Positions 1 through 8,049 are shown, counted from the first letter of the stretch. The stretch is 19,782 nt of DNA from Bacillota bacterium (GCA_030830185.1 JAURNN010000018.1:1-19782); one strand, 5' to 3'. The notes: generated by a model not told the origin, from the sequence alone. Made by a program: numbers and translations.

Positions 1-273
1 AAACAAAATATTGCATCACTTGCTAAAAAGCATCACATACCTTATCAATACTACATTTCAAAGGGTGGTACCGATGCTGCAAAAGCATTAGATATGCATG
101 AAGGGATTGTTGCAACAACAATTGGTTTACCATCTAGATATATTCACAGTCCAGCTGCTGTTTTTGACACACGAGACTTAGAGGCATGTCATCAAATGAC
201 ATTGACCTTACTTAACAACCTAAATCAAGACACAATCAAAAAGCTTAAAAAGGGAGAATTTCATGTTTTATAG
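1..273 (+). CDS. M42 family metallopeptidase (glutamyl aminopeptidase-like), 3' end only
   Basis: The window opens inside this gene; only the last 90 codons are present, ending at TAG. The visible part matches the C-terminal end of M42 aminopeptidases, cytoplasmic di-metal enzymes that remove N-terminal residues from peptides. It has the KGGTDA motif followed by LPSRYIHS, whose histidine is the last metal ligand of the family, and then a closing helix. The same region of the complete M42 gene at 11370-12413 reads QGGTDAG...IPTRYMHSH, so the window holds two paralogues. The stop lies 11 bases inside the downstream reductase gene, which suggests translational coupling. Identity as M42 is clear; substrate preference and the N-terminal part cannot be judged. 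Confidence 0.9.
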   Translation, partial: KQNIASLAKKHHIPYQYYISKGGTDAAKALDMHEGIVATTIGLPSRYIHSPAAVFDTRDLEACHQMTLTLLNNLNQDTIKKLKKGEFHVL

Positions 274-1108
274 TTTATCAAACGGAATATTGATGCCAAA
301 AATAGGGTTAGGAACATTTCTAATATCTAATGAGGATGCAAAAAGTGTTGTTTTTGAAGCCATAAAAATTGGTTATCATCACATTGATACCGCTCAAAGA
401 TATGACAATGAAAAAGGCATTGGTGAAGCCATAAAAAATTCATCAAAACCACGTTCTAGTTTATTTATTACATCAAAACAAAAATATCATATGCCTTTTG
501 AAGAAGCAAAAAAAGCGTTTTTTCAATCACTTGAACATTTACAAACAGAATATATTGATTTATTTTTAATTCACTGGCCAAGTCATGATAAATTCGTTAA
601 TCAAGAAACATGGCGATTTTTCGAGTGGCTTTATGAACATAAGTATGCAAAAGCAATCGGCGTCTCTAATTTTACAAAATCACATTTAGAGGATTTATTT
701 GAAACGGCTAAGATTAAACCTCATGTCAATCAAATAGAGTGTCATCCTGGACTTACACAAACCCCACTTCGAAAGTTTATGGCAGAGCATGATATCAAAA
801 CAATCTCGTATGGTCCTTTTATGCGAGGTGCCATATTTGAACCCCCTTATAAAGATGTATTAGAGCAGATTGGAAAAAAACATACTTCAACGATTTCACA
901 AATTGTCATTGCATGGGGTATCCAACAAGGCATGTTTATGATCCCAAAATCAAGTGATTTGAAACGTTTGGAAGAAAATCATCGTGCTGCAAGTATCACC
1001 ATTTCAGAAGAGGAGATTCAAGAGATAAACCAATTAAATCGGGGTAAACGTGTTTATACGGATCCCGATAATAATCCTTGGGGAATTTTTCAAGCAACAA
1101 ATACGTAA
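263..1108 (+). CDS. Aldo/keto reductase
   Basis: A 281-residue protein with the features of the NADPH-dependent aldo/keto reductase (TIM-barrel) superfamily, at normal length. Visible motifs are GLGTF at 15-19, the catalytic tetrad Asp42 and Tyr47 (in DTAQRYDNE), Lys72 (in TSK) and His104 (in LIHWP), then GVSNF, NQIECHP and the C-terminal IPKSSDLKRLEEN cofactor-phosphate loop. The residue pair after Lys72 (QK) differs from the frequent LW. The likely role is reduction of aldehydes or ketones in the cytosol, in the group often annotated as 2,5-diketo-gluconate reductase or glyoxal/methylglyoxal reductase; the substrate cannot be read from sequence. The ATG at 263 has GGGAG at 252-256 and overlaps the upstream peptidase gene. 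No clear terminator follows. Confidence 0.95.
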   Translation: MFYSLSNGILMPKIGLGTFLISNEDAKSVVFEAIKIGYHHIDTAQRYDNEKGIGEAIKNSSKPRSSLFITSKQKYHMPFEEAKKAFFQSLEHLQTEYIDLFLIHWPSHDKFVNQETWRFFEWLYEHKYAKAIGVSNFTKSHLEDLFETAKIKPHVNQIECHPGLTQTPLRKFMAEHDIKTISYGPFMRGAIFEPPYKDVLEQIGKKHTSTISQIVIAWGIQQGMFMIPKSSDLKRLEENHRAASITISEEEIQEINQLNRGKRVYTDPDNNPWGIFQATNT

Positions 1109-1125
1109 ATCAACCATTTCTTTAA

Positions 1126-1131
1126 TATAAT
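1126..1131 (+). promoter_or_regulatory. Possible -10 element before the ECF S-component gene
   Basis: A perfect TATAAT lies 37 bases before the ATG at 1169, in the short gap after the reductase gene. No TTGACA-like -35 is seen at the right distance and there is no TGn extension, so this may be chance in an AT-rich gap. Confidence 0.3.
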
Positions 1132-1168
1132 ATTCATGGGACTCATATTGAGCCTAAAGGAGAAAAAT

Positions 1169-1912
1169 ATGTTTAAAAATACAAAAGAACTTGTGTTCTT
1201 ATCAATGTTTAGTGCCATTATTTTAATGCTGTCACTGATCCCTAACTTAGGATTTATTTTACTATTTCCAGGGATTTCTATTACGATTATTCATATCCCA
1301 GTGTTAGTTGGTGTGATGATTGTTTCTAGAAAACAAGCGATACTACTTGGATTCATGTTTGGGTTAGGGTCATTATTTGCTGCATTAATGCGAGCGTCAA
1401 CACCGATTGAACTTGCGTTTATTAATCCACTCATCTCTGTATTACCACGTGTTTTATTTGCTTGGTTTGCCTATGAAATTTTTCATTTTTTACAATGGTT
1501 ATCAAAAAAAGTATCACCAGTCTTATCAATATGGTTTGTTCGTATCATCTTTGCATTTGGACTTTATTTACTTGGTCAATATCTTAATGATATCCTTGAA
1601 ATCAATCTCGTATTCATTTGGGTTGGAGTAGTTGCGCTTTATATTGCAATGATTATATTAACCATACGATATGCTAGAAAAGGAAAAGATCAGGCTTATA
1701 TTGCATCTGCAGCACTTGTTTCTACACTCGTGCATACGATTTTAGTATTGAGTGCATTAGTCATTATACGTCCTGAATTTTTTAATACCACACTGGGTGG
1801 TGCTGTTGATATCATTTATGGCATCATGGCAACAAACGGCGTATTAGAGGCAGTTGCAGCGACAGTCATCGTCACACCGATCGTACTCACTTTAAAGGAA
1901 GTTATTAAATGA
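1169..1912 (+). CDS. ECF transporter S component, probably for pantothenate
   Basis: A 247-residue, very hydrophobic protein with about six membrane segments, starting with a short polar stretch (MFKNTKE) before the first helix. It resembles the substrate-binding S components of energy-coupling factor vitamin transporters, which join a shared EcfA/EcfA'/EcfT module; none of those genes is in the window, as expected for group II ECF systems. The stop overlaps the start of the pantothenate kinase gene (ATGA), so pantothenate is the most likely substrate, similar in role to PanT; this rests on context. The start at 1169 is preferred over an in-frame ATG at 1136 because AAAGGAG at 1156-1162 is ideally spaced for 1169, while 1136 has no ribosome binding site. 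Other vitamins remain possible. Confidence 0.8.
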   Translation: MFKNTKELVFLSMFSAIILMLSLIPNLGFILLFPGISITIIHIPVLVGVMIVSRKQAILLGFMFGLGSLFAALMRASTPIELAFINPLISVLPRVLFAWFAYEIFHFLQWLSKKVSPVLSIWFVRIIFAFGLYLLGQYLNDILEINLVFIWVGVVALYIAMIILTIRYARKGKDQAYIASAALVSTLVHTILVLSALVIIRPEFFNTTLGGAVDIIYGIMATNGVLEAVAATVIVTPIVLTLKEVIK

Positions 1913-2676
1913 TTGTTTTAATTGATGTTGGAAATACAAATATTCATGTATCTAAAGTTGTTGATGGTTTTTTATTACCTCAACTTAGAATACACACAGA
2001 TGTCACGTTAACATCAAGTCTTATTTACCAACAAATCAAAGATTATTTAGGACCAAATGACGTTACCGGTATTGCGATTGCTAGCGTCGTACCTAGATTA
2101 GTTCAACCACTTAAAGAATTATCTAAAACATTTTTTAATCTGACACCACTTGTTTTAAAACCAGGTATCAAAACAGGCTTAATCATCAAAACTGACTATC
2201 CTCAAGAAGTTGGCGCAGATTTGATTTGTGCAGCAGTTGGGATTCAAAGTGATGACGATCATTTAATCATTGATTTAGGAACAGCAATTAAATATATTTA
2301 TGTATCTAAAAATCAGATGAAAGGTGTGATTATCACACCAGGTGTTGATATTTCAATGCGTGCACTTGTTGGTTCAACTGCCTTATTACCAGACATTAAT
2401 ATTGAAATTCCAAAAAAAGTACTTGGTACAAATACCATTGAATGTATGCAATCAGGCGTTACTTACGGTGTAGCTGCTCAAATCGATGGCCTTATTCGTG
2501 ACATTGAACATGAAGTTGGAAAGAAATTAAATATTGTTTTAACAGGTGGTATTTCATCACTTATCTCTAAAATAGTAAAAACACCACACATCATTGAAAA
2601 AGAACTCGTCTTAAAAGGACTCTATCACATATATCAAAAAAACGAGGTACACCATGCAAGCAACAAAGATCTATAA
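1909..2676 (+). CDS. coaX: Type III pantothenate kinase
   Basis: A 255-residue cytoplasmic kinase that phosphorylates pantothenate, the first committed step of coenzyme A synthesis. The N-terminal DVGNTN (6-11) is the family's phosphate-binding signature; GADLI at 102-106 carries the likely catalytic Asp104; DLGTA at 122-126 is the second ATPase-fold motif; GVIITPGVDIS (139-149) and a late TGG motif complete the acetate/sugar kinase-like fold. Length is normal for CoaX. It overlaps the upstream ECF S gene by 4 bases and the downstream sugar mutase by 23 bases, so all three are probably on one mRNA. CoaX enzymes are known to resist feedback by CoA, unlike CoaA. The family call is secure. Confidence 0.95.
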   Translation: MIVLIDVGNTNIHVSKVVDGFLLPQLRIHTDVTLTSSLIYQQIKDYLGPNDVTGIAIASVVPRLVQPLKELSKTFFNLTPLVLKPGIKTGLIIKTDYPQEVGADLICAAVGIQSDDDHLIIDLGTAIKYIYVSKNQMKGVIITPGVDISMRALVGSTALLPDINIEIPKKVLGTNTIECMQSGVTYGVAAQIDGLIRDIEHEVGKKLNIVLTGGISSLISKIVKTPHIIEKELVLKGLYHIYQKNEVHHASNKDL

Positions 2677-4306
2677 CTTATGGAAAAATTATCCATTACT
2701 CGATTCTGAATTAAAAGAAGAACTTTTAACATTATCAGAGGATGAGATTTTAGAAAGATTCACATATCCACTTGAATTCGGAACAGGCGGCTTAAGGGGT
2801 AAAATGGGTGTTGGCATATCCAGACTCAATATTTATACAATTTCTCAAGCTGCAAAAGGTTTTTCTTTATACTTAAAGAAAACCTTCAAACAAGGTAGGG
2901 TTGTCATTAGTTATGATAATAGAATGCATTCAAAACGTTTCGCATTTGAGAGTGCGAAAGTACTCATTCATGACGGATTTGACGTTTATGTTTTTGAATC
3001 CTTACGTCCGACACCAATGTTAAGTTATGCAGTTAGACATTTTCGAGCAGTTGGTGGCATCATGATTACAGCATCCCATAATCCAAAAGAGGATAATGGT
3101 TTTAAGGCATATAACCATACTGGTGCGCAACTCAATTTAGAAGAAGCCCAATTAGTCATTCAAGAAATCAAAGGGATTAATGATATTTTTTCAATAGAAA
3201 AAGCTGATGTATCCAATATACAATTTATTGATGCATCCTTTGATGATATTTATTTAGATGATATTGCATCCATTCGAATCCATCAAGAAGTTTCACCAAT
3301 TAAAGTGAGTTATTCACCACTTCACGGAACAGGATCAACAGTGATCCCGCAAATATTAAAGCGTCATGGATTTCAAGTCTTTTCTGAACCCAATGAAAGT
3401 CAAGTCGATCCTTTGTTTACCTATACCGCCTCATCTAATCCCGAACAAAAAAAGGCTTATGTCAACGGATTAAATCTGGCAGAATCGACAAACAGTGATG
3501 TGTTATTTATCACTGATCCAGATGCAGATAGACTTGGTGTTGCTGTATTACATGATGGACAATATGAATTATTAACAGGTAATCAAACAGCGGCCTTAGA
3601 ACTTTATTATATTTTAGAGGAAAAATCAAAATTAAATATCTTGCCTCATAACGGTAAAGTATATACAACTATTGTGACCTCTGATTTAATTAAAAAGATT
3701 GCTTCGTACTATCAAATTGAAGTTATTGAAACATTAACGGGTTTTAAATTTATTGGTGAACAAGCGGAACTCGCAACAACACCTTATATTTTCGGATGTG
3801 AGGAATCTTACGGCTCTTTAATCTCAGATAAAGTAAGAGATAAAGACGCAGTTCAAGCATGTTTGTTTCTATGTGAAATGGTTGGATTTTATAAACAAAA
3901 CAATCAAACACTCATTGACATATTAAATCAAGTCTATCAAACGTTTGGCTATTTTATAGAGCATACAGACAATTTTTTCTTTGAAGGTATTCAAGGAAAA
4001 GAAGACATGAAACAGATTTTAAATCAATTAAGAGAAACATCAATTAACGTTCCATCATTATCCTTTATTGAAACAAGAGACTATCTCGTTCAACAAGGTT
4101 TTAAAGATGGACAACCTTTTAAACTTGACTTACCGAAGTCAAATGTATTAGAATATCGCTATGATGAGGGCTTTATTATTTTAAGACCTAGTGGCACTGA
4201 ACCAAAACTGAAAGTCTATTATGGATTTCACAGCACAACATTAGCACAAGCGCAAGCGCACATCAAAGAAAGTCAAGCCATCATTCAAACTGTATTGAAA
4301 GGATAA
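2654..4306 (+). CDS. pgcA: Alpha-phosphoglucomutase / phospho-sugar mutase
   Basis: A 550-residue enzyme of the alpha-D-phosphohexomutase superfamily, full length. The four hallmark loops are visible: the active serine loop TASHNPKEDNGFKAY with Ser141, the metal loop DPDADR (Asp288, 290, 292), the sugar-binding GCEESYG (381-387, with Glu383 and Ser385), and the phosphate loop RPSGTEPKLK (511-520). It interconverts glucose-1-phosphate and glucose-6-phosphate, feeding glycolipid or polysaccharide precursor synthesis; some relatives act on mannose or ribose phosphates, so exact specificity is inferred. The ATG at 2654 follows GAGG at 2644-2647 and lies inside the end of coaX. The next gene starts only 3 bases after the stop. 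Confidence 0.93.
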   Translation: MQATKIYNLWKNYPLLDSELKEELLTLSEDEILERFTYPLEFGTGGLRGKMGVGISRLNIYTISQAAKGFSLYLKKTFKQGRVVISYDNRMHSKRFAFESAKVLIHDGFDVYVFESLRPTPMLSYAVRHFRAVGGIMITASHNPKEDNGFKAYNHTGAQLNLEEAQLVIQEIKGINDIFSIEKADVSNIQFIDASFDDIYLDDIASIRIHQEVSPIKVSYSPLHGTGSTVIPQILKRHGFQVFSEPNESQVDPLFTYTASSNPEQKKAYVNGLNLAESTNSDVLFITDPDADRLGVAVLHDGQYELLTGNQTAALELYYILEEKSKLNILPHNGKVYTTIVTSDLIKKIASYYQIEVIETLTGFKFIGEQAELATTPYIFGCEESYGSLISDKVRDKDAVQACLFLCEMVGFYKQNNQTLIDILNQVYQTFGYFIEHTDNFFFEGIQGKEDMKQILNQLRETSINVPSLSFIETRDYLVQQGFKDGQPFKLDLPKSNVLEYRYDEGFIILRPSGTEPKLKVYYGFHSTTLAQAQAHIKESQAIIQTVLKG

Positions 4307-4309
4307 ACA

Positions 4310-5539
4310 ATGCTTACACGCATACAAAAAATATTTGATGCCATGGAACAACACAGTGTTGCTTATGTTTTTAGTGGTGAAGCTCCAACAAAAACAGCAG
4401 ACCAGCACTATCCATTTCAAGTCAATAAAAACTTTTTTTACCTAACACAACTTAACCTACATCAATCTGTGCTTGTTTTAATTAAGCACAAAAAAGAAGA
4501 TGTGATTTTGTTTGTTCCTGTTCGCACCAAAGAAAAAGAAAAATGGGAAGGCATACTTCCTAATTTTGAAGCGATTCAAGCAATCACAGCCATTTCAGAT
4601 GTAAGAAATAAAGAGATGTTTGATGCGTTTCAACAATCGTTATTTACAACATTAAGGGATGCCACTTACGGCGAACTCAAGCATGTGTATCTTGATGTAT
4701 CACGTCCTGAAAGATCGTGTTTAGAAGAAGTCATCTTTAGTCAACAGTTAAAAACAAACTATCCTGAACTTCAAATACACGCGATATCACATGTCTTTAA
4801 AACAATTCGAACCATTAAAACTGATACAGAAGTTAATTTGATTAAAGATGCTATTAAGATCACGCATCAAGGTTTAAATGCTCTTGTTGAAACGTTAAAA
4901 AAACATAAAGAAGAACATCTTTTACATGCTGCCTTTTTAAATGAACTTCACAAAAATCATGCTAAAGAAGCATTTGATACGATCATTGCAAGCGGAAAAC
5001 ACGCAACCATTCTTCACTACATTGAAAATAACGATCACATCGAAAAAGATGCATTGGTCCTTTGTGATTTAGGTGCACAAGTAAAGCAATATAATGCCGA
5101 TATTACAAGAACATATCCTTCTTCAGGTGTTTTTACAGAAAGACAAAAACAACTTTATCAGCTTGTATTAGAAGTCAATCAAGAAATGATTGCATGGATA
5201 CAACCAGGGAAATCTATTAAAGATTTTAAAGAAACCGGAAAACAATTACTTGCTGAAAAAGCTCTAAAGATTGATTTAATTAAAGATCTTAACGATATTA
5301 ATCAATATTATTATCATGGATTGGGTCATCATCTAGGATTAGATGTTCATGATCCTTGTGATTATGATATGGTATTAGAAGAGGGTATGGTACTAACAGT
5401 TGAACCAGGTATATATGTTGAAGAAGAACACATTGGCATTCGTATCGAAGATGATGTTCTTGTTACTAAAACAGGGTCCATCAATTTATCGCAAGCCATT
5501 CCAAAAACGATTGAAGACATTGAATCTTTATTTAAGTAA
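4310..5539 (+). CDS. pepP: Xaa-Pro aminopeptidase-like M24B metallopeptidase
   Basis: A 409-residue member of the M24B family. Residues 1 to about 165 form the N-terminal aminopeptidase-P domain, and the rest is the pita-bread catalytic domain. The five expected metal ligands are present: Asp253 (LCDLGA), Asp264 (NADITRTYP), His340 (HGLGHHLG), Glu365 (TVEPGIY) and Glu380 (GIRIEDD), with the auxiliary His347 in DVHDP. It should remove an N-terminal residue in front of proline in the cytosol, finishing peptide breakdown. Slightly shorter than E. coli PepP (about 440). AAAGGA at 4297-4302 overlaps the end of the mutase gene. The stop lies 8 bases before a hairpin that carries the next operon's ribosome binding site. 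A prolidase role is possible but the N-terminal domain favours aminopeptidase P. Confidence 0.92.
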   Translation: MLTRIQKIFDAMEQHSVAYVFSGEAPTKTADQHYPFQVNKNFFYLTQLNLHQSVLVLIKHKKEDVILFVPVRTKEKEKWEGILPNFEAIQAITAISDVRNKEMFDAFQQSLFTTLRDATYGELKHVYLDVSRPERSCLEEVIFSQQLKTNYPELQIHAISHVFKTIRTIKTDTEVNLIKDAIKITHQGLNALVETLKKHKEEHLLHAAFLNELHKNHAKEAFDTIIASGKHATILHYIENNDHIEKDALVLCDLGAQVKQYNADITRTYPSSGVFTERQKQLYQLVLEVNQEMIAWIQPGKSIKDFKETGKQLLAEKALKIDLIKDLNDINQYYYHGLGHHLGLDVHDPCDYDMVLEEGMVLTVEPGIYVEEEHIGIRIEDDVLVTKTGSINLSQAIPKTIEDIESLFK

Positions 5540-5547
5540 AAAGTTAA

Positions 5548-5580
5548 AAACTTCCTATTATGATATAGGAGGTTTTTTTT
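5548..5580 (+). terminator. Terminator-like hairpin whose 3' arm contains the next gene's Shine-Dalgarno
   Basis: Bases 5548-5558 pair with 5565-5575 (11 bp with one G-U), with a 6-base loop and a run of eight T ending at 5580. The right arm contains AGGAGG (5567-5572), 8 bases before the ATG at 5581, so the same hairpin can end transcription from the pepP operon and hide the ribosome binding site of the following gene. Confidence 0.8.
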
Positions 5581-6201
5581 ATGAAATGGTTTATAAGTAC
5601 ATTATTAACTTTATCATTAACATTAGCGATGATGCCACAAACCTTAGGGAGTTATCAAAACTATGAAGATGTGACCATCATCGATGGTACGTTACTTGCT
5701 GACTTTGAAGAGGTGGATTATCAAGAGGCACTCAACAAAGTATCCAAACGCAAGTTTTTTGGTTGGCGTGTTCATTATGTACATGAGCGAATAAAGATTA
5801 GCTACATTAAAGAAACATTATTTTCCTATTATAATGATGGTAAAACAGCAATTCAATACAATTATAGTGCAGTTTATGAACAATCTTCAGCATTTTCTAT
5901 TTCAGCAACTGGTTCCATTGATTACTCAAACAAAGACGATGCAAAATTATTTAAAAATAAATTAGATGCAGCATTAAAGATATCATCTGATTATAAATCA
6001 TCACAATCTAAAAAAGAAACCATACAATTAAAAATCGATGTTGATCCAGGCACACAAGTAGACTTGTTTATTTATGGAGAAGGCTATGTAACAAACGGGA
6101 CGGCTGCAAGATATTTATTCTTTTTTAGAACGCATATTGGTGGTTTTGAATGGTTTGAAGTCTCAACTGAGTATCAACGGTTAGAAAAAATTAAAATATG
6201 A
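5581..6201 (+). CDS. Predicted secreted protein of unknown function
   Basis: A 206-residue protein I do not recognise. Residues 1 to about 23 form a signal peptide (Lys2, then a hydrophobic core, then a small-residue region near MPQTLGS); there is no lipobox cysteine and no later membrane span, so it is probably released or held at the outer face. The mature part is rich in Ser, Tyr and Lys with alternating polar/hydrophobic stretches (about 88-115 and 145-180), suggesting beta structure; it includes an Ala/Lys-rich probable helix near 119-133 and a VDPGTQVD turn at 154-161. The ATG is chosen for AGGAGG 8 bases upstream. It is first in a four-gene cassette and overlaps the next gene by ATGA. 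A peptide toxin, a surface protein or an ABC-transporter partner are all possible. Confidence 0.75.
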   Translation: MKWFISTLLTLSLTLAMMPQTLGSYQNYEDVTIIDGTLLADFEEVDYQEALNKVSKRKFFGWRVHYVHERIKISYIKETLFSYYNDGKTAIQYNYSAVYEQSSAFSISATGSIDYSNKDDAKLFKNKLDAALKISSDYKSSQSKKETIQLKIDVDPGTQVDLFIYGEGYVTNGTAARYLFFFRTHIGGFEWFEVSTEYQRLEKIKI

Positions 6202-6932
6202 AAATATTATTTTATGTGATGAGTTTACTTATCATCTTAATGACTGCTATCGCAATTCAAGTAATTGAAAACGATTCTTTTTTAGTCATTCGCTCCATTC
6301 AAACACACTATCAAGTCATTGATGGATCTAAGCTATCGATTTCTTTATATGCAAGTCAACTTTCTGAATCACTTTTAGCATCAGAAATTGATCGAACTCG
6401 ACTCATTGGTGAGGATATCACTTTTGATGTGTCTTTAGATGACATGAAACAAGACTATCAAGAAACATATTTAAATCGTACGTATTTTCATTATGAATTG
6501 TTTCTTATCCTACCTTATTTTTTTGAAGACATATTCATTGAAAATGTCTATTTAGAGATAACAACACTAGAGCACATACATGTGGTTCGCATTGGTAATA
6601 TCAACATCATGCCTTATGAATCAACGTATGTACATGGTTGGCAGTCCATTTATGGAATTAGAAACGAAGACTTAATGACACTTGATACTATCATCATTGA
6701 AACCGAAGAAGACCTTGATGTTTTTTTATTAGAGGGAATGTCATATCATGTCACTAAACATCCTACACATATTGAAATACATCTTTCAACAACACAATTA
6801 ATTATTACAGATCCAATCCTCATCATACAAACCAGTAACGGAAAAGAGATGATTGCAGGCATGGATTTCATTTCATCAAAACGTATGTTAGTTCAAACAG
6901 AAGGATTTCATTATGTGTATGCCGTATATTGA
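6198..6932 (+). CDS. Predicted membrane-anchored protein of unknown function
   Basis: A 244-residue protein with one N-terminal hydrophobic segment (about 3-22) and no further obvious membrane span, so most of it should lie outside the cell as a signal-anchored or processed domain. The remainder is acidic and rich in Ile, Val and Thr, with many short alternating stretches typical of beta-sheet (for instance about 116-135 and 190-215). No known motif was found. The start overlaps the stop of the secreted-protein gene (ATGA), and its own stop lies inside the ABC ATPase gene, so the four genes are almost certainly one translationally coupled unit. It might act as an accessory subunit of the transporter or as an immunity-type surface protein; neither is shown by sequence. 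Confidence 0.72.
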   Translation: MKILFYVMSLLIILMTAIAIQVIENDSFLVIRSIQTHYQVIDGSKLSISLYASQLSESLLASEIDRTRLIGEDITFDVSLDDMKQDYQETYLNRTYFHYELFLILPYFFEDIFIENVYLEITTLEHIHVVRIGNINIMPYESTYVHGWQSIYGIRNEDLMTLDTIIIETEEDLDVFLLEGMSYHVTKHPTHIEIHLSTTQLIITDPILIIQTSNGKEMIAGMDFISSKRMLVQTEGFHYVYAVY

Positions 6933-7458
6933 GTTATCTAATATTAAGCATTATGATATGCATACCTCACATAGTCTAAGCATCGAAAAGGGTGAAACCT
7001 ATCAATTCATCGGGGAAAATGGAAGTGGAAAAACCACGCTATTAAAAATCATTGCAGGATTCATTCGACCTAAAGAAGGCAAATGTTTAAATGCTGCAAA
7101 AAAAATATCGATTATGCCTGATATTCACTATTTACCACCAAATATGACTGTATATATGTATTTACATCATTTGCATGAACTATTTAAGGAAGATGTTGAT
7201 AAACACTTATTTTATTTATTAGATTTGCCATTATCAAAAAAAATATTGGAATTATCTCTTGGACAAAAACAAAAACTAGCCATTTTACAATCGTTTATGG
7301 GGGACCCTGATTTAGTTTTACTTGATGAACCTCTTAAAACATTAGATGTACAGAGTCGTAAAGTCATTATTAGTTATTTTAGAACCTCTAAAGCATCCAT
7401 CATTTATACCTCACACAATCTAACCAAAGATTCATTCATTAAGACTTATGCGCTATGA
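6913..7458 (+). CDS. ABC transporter ATP-binding protein, short form
   Basis: A 181-residue nucleotide-binding domain. Walker A is GENGSGKT (34-41), the ABC signature is LSLGQ (114-118), Walker B is LVLLDEP (134-140) with catalytic Glu139, and the switch histidine is His168 in YTSHNL. The region where the Q-loop glutamine is expected reads IMPDIHYLPPN, so a canonical Gln is not evident. It is about 40 residues shorter than typical ATPases, mainly at the C-terminus, as in small drug- or bacteriocin-export ATPases. It should pair with the permease encoded 4 bases into its end (ATGA). The ATG at 6913 has AAGGA at 6901-6905; a second ATG at 6919 is in frame but worse spaced. The substrate is unknown. 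Confidence 0.92.
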   Translation: MCMPYIELSNIKHYDMHTSHSLSIEKGETYQFIGENGSGKTTLLKIIAGFIRPKEGKCLNAAKKISIMPDIHYLPPNMTVYMYLHHLHELFKEDVDKHLFYLLDLPLSKKILELSLGQKQKLAILQSFMGDPDLVLLDEPLKTLDVQSRKVIISYFRTSKASIIYTSHNLTKDSFIKTYAL

Positions 7459-8048
7459 TTTCTTGGTATAACGATGTCTCTAAAAAACGAATGACACGAA
7501 GTTTTATTGTTTTTTGGATTGTTTTATTAATCGTAACACCTCATTATTTTCATTTTTTATTTGTAACTATTTACTTACCGATTATTTATCCTTTAATGAT
7601 GATTATTTTTTTATCTTTACAATTAAATCACCCACATGTATTGTATCTCTTTGAACTAAGGAAAAAAAATACACATATCATATTTAAAGAAATGCTATGG
7701 ATCATCTATCATATGATGATGAATGTCTTATTGATGATGATTGGACATCTTATCATTATGGTGAGTTATCAACTTTCTTTTTCGATATCTTCATTCATGA
7801 TGATCAATGCCTCTACATTATTCATTCACGGAATTGTCCATCCATTATTGACTCCCTTTTTTTATAAATTATTAAGTTTTGTTATCATCTTTTTAAGTCA
7901 TCATTTTCTTTTAGATACATCCTTCTATGAGTCGATTCATTTTCTTTACATCGAACCGTCAAAAGAGATACAAATTATCATCATTGTGATCGCTTTTATT
8001 TTGTTACAAATCATTCATTTTTTATCTGTTGAAAAAAAAGTATTCTAA
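7455..8048 (+). CDS. Small polytopic membrane protein, likely permease of the ABC transporter
   Basis: A 197-residue protein, very rich in Ile, Leu, Met, His and Phe, with about six predicted membrane segments (near 16-33, 36-56, 80-104, 108-130, 134-150 and 172-192) and a short basic N-terminus. No conserved family motif is recognised. The start overlaps the ATPase stop (ATGA), and six segments is the usual number for an ABC-2-type permease, so it is inferred to be the membrane partner of that ATPase. Histidines cluster within or beside the membrane segments, which may only reflect composition. No terminator hairpin follows: the stop is one base before the -35 of the infC promoter, and readthrough would meet the infC attenuator. 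Confidence 0.75.
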   Translation: MISWYNDVSKKRMTRSFIVFWIVLLIVTPHYFHFLFVTIYLPIIYPLMMIIFLSLQLNHPHVLYLFELRKKNTHIIFKEMLWIIYHMMMNVLLMMIGHLIIMVSYQLSFSISSFMMINASTLFIHGIVHPLLTPFFYKLLSFVIIFLSHHFLLDTSFYESIHFLYIEPSKEIQIIIIVIAFILLQIIHFLSVEKKVF

Positions 8049-8049
8049 G

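Noticed and set aside
1136..1168. Longer N-terminus for the ECF S component from ATG at 1136
   Set aside because: The extension contains the ribosome binding site AAAGGAG of the true start and has none of its own.
5555..5572. A TATGAT -10-like box in the hairpin before the cassette
   Set aside because: No -35 at a suitable distance, and a transcript starting there would lack the Shine-Dalgarno sequence; the bases are better explained by the hairpin.
5400..5666. An 88-codon open frame spanning the end of pepP and the start of the secreted-protein gene
   Set aside because: It is in another frame than two well-supported genes, runs through the terminator hairpin and has no start signal.
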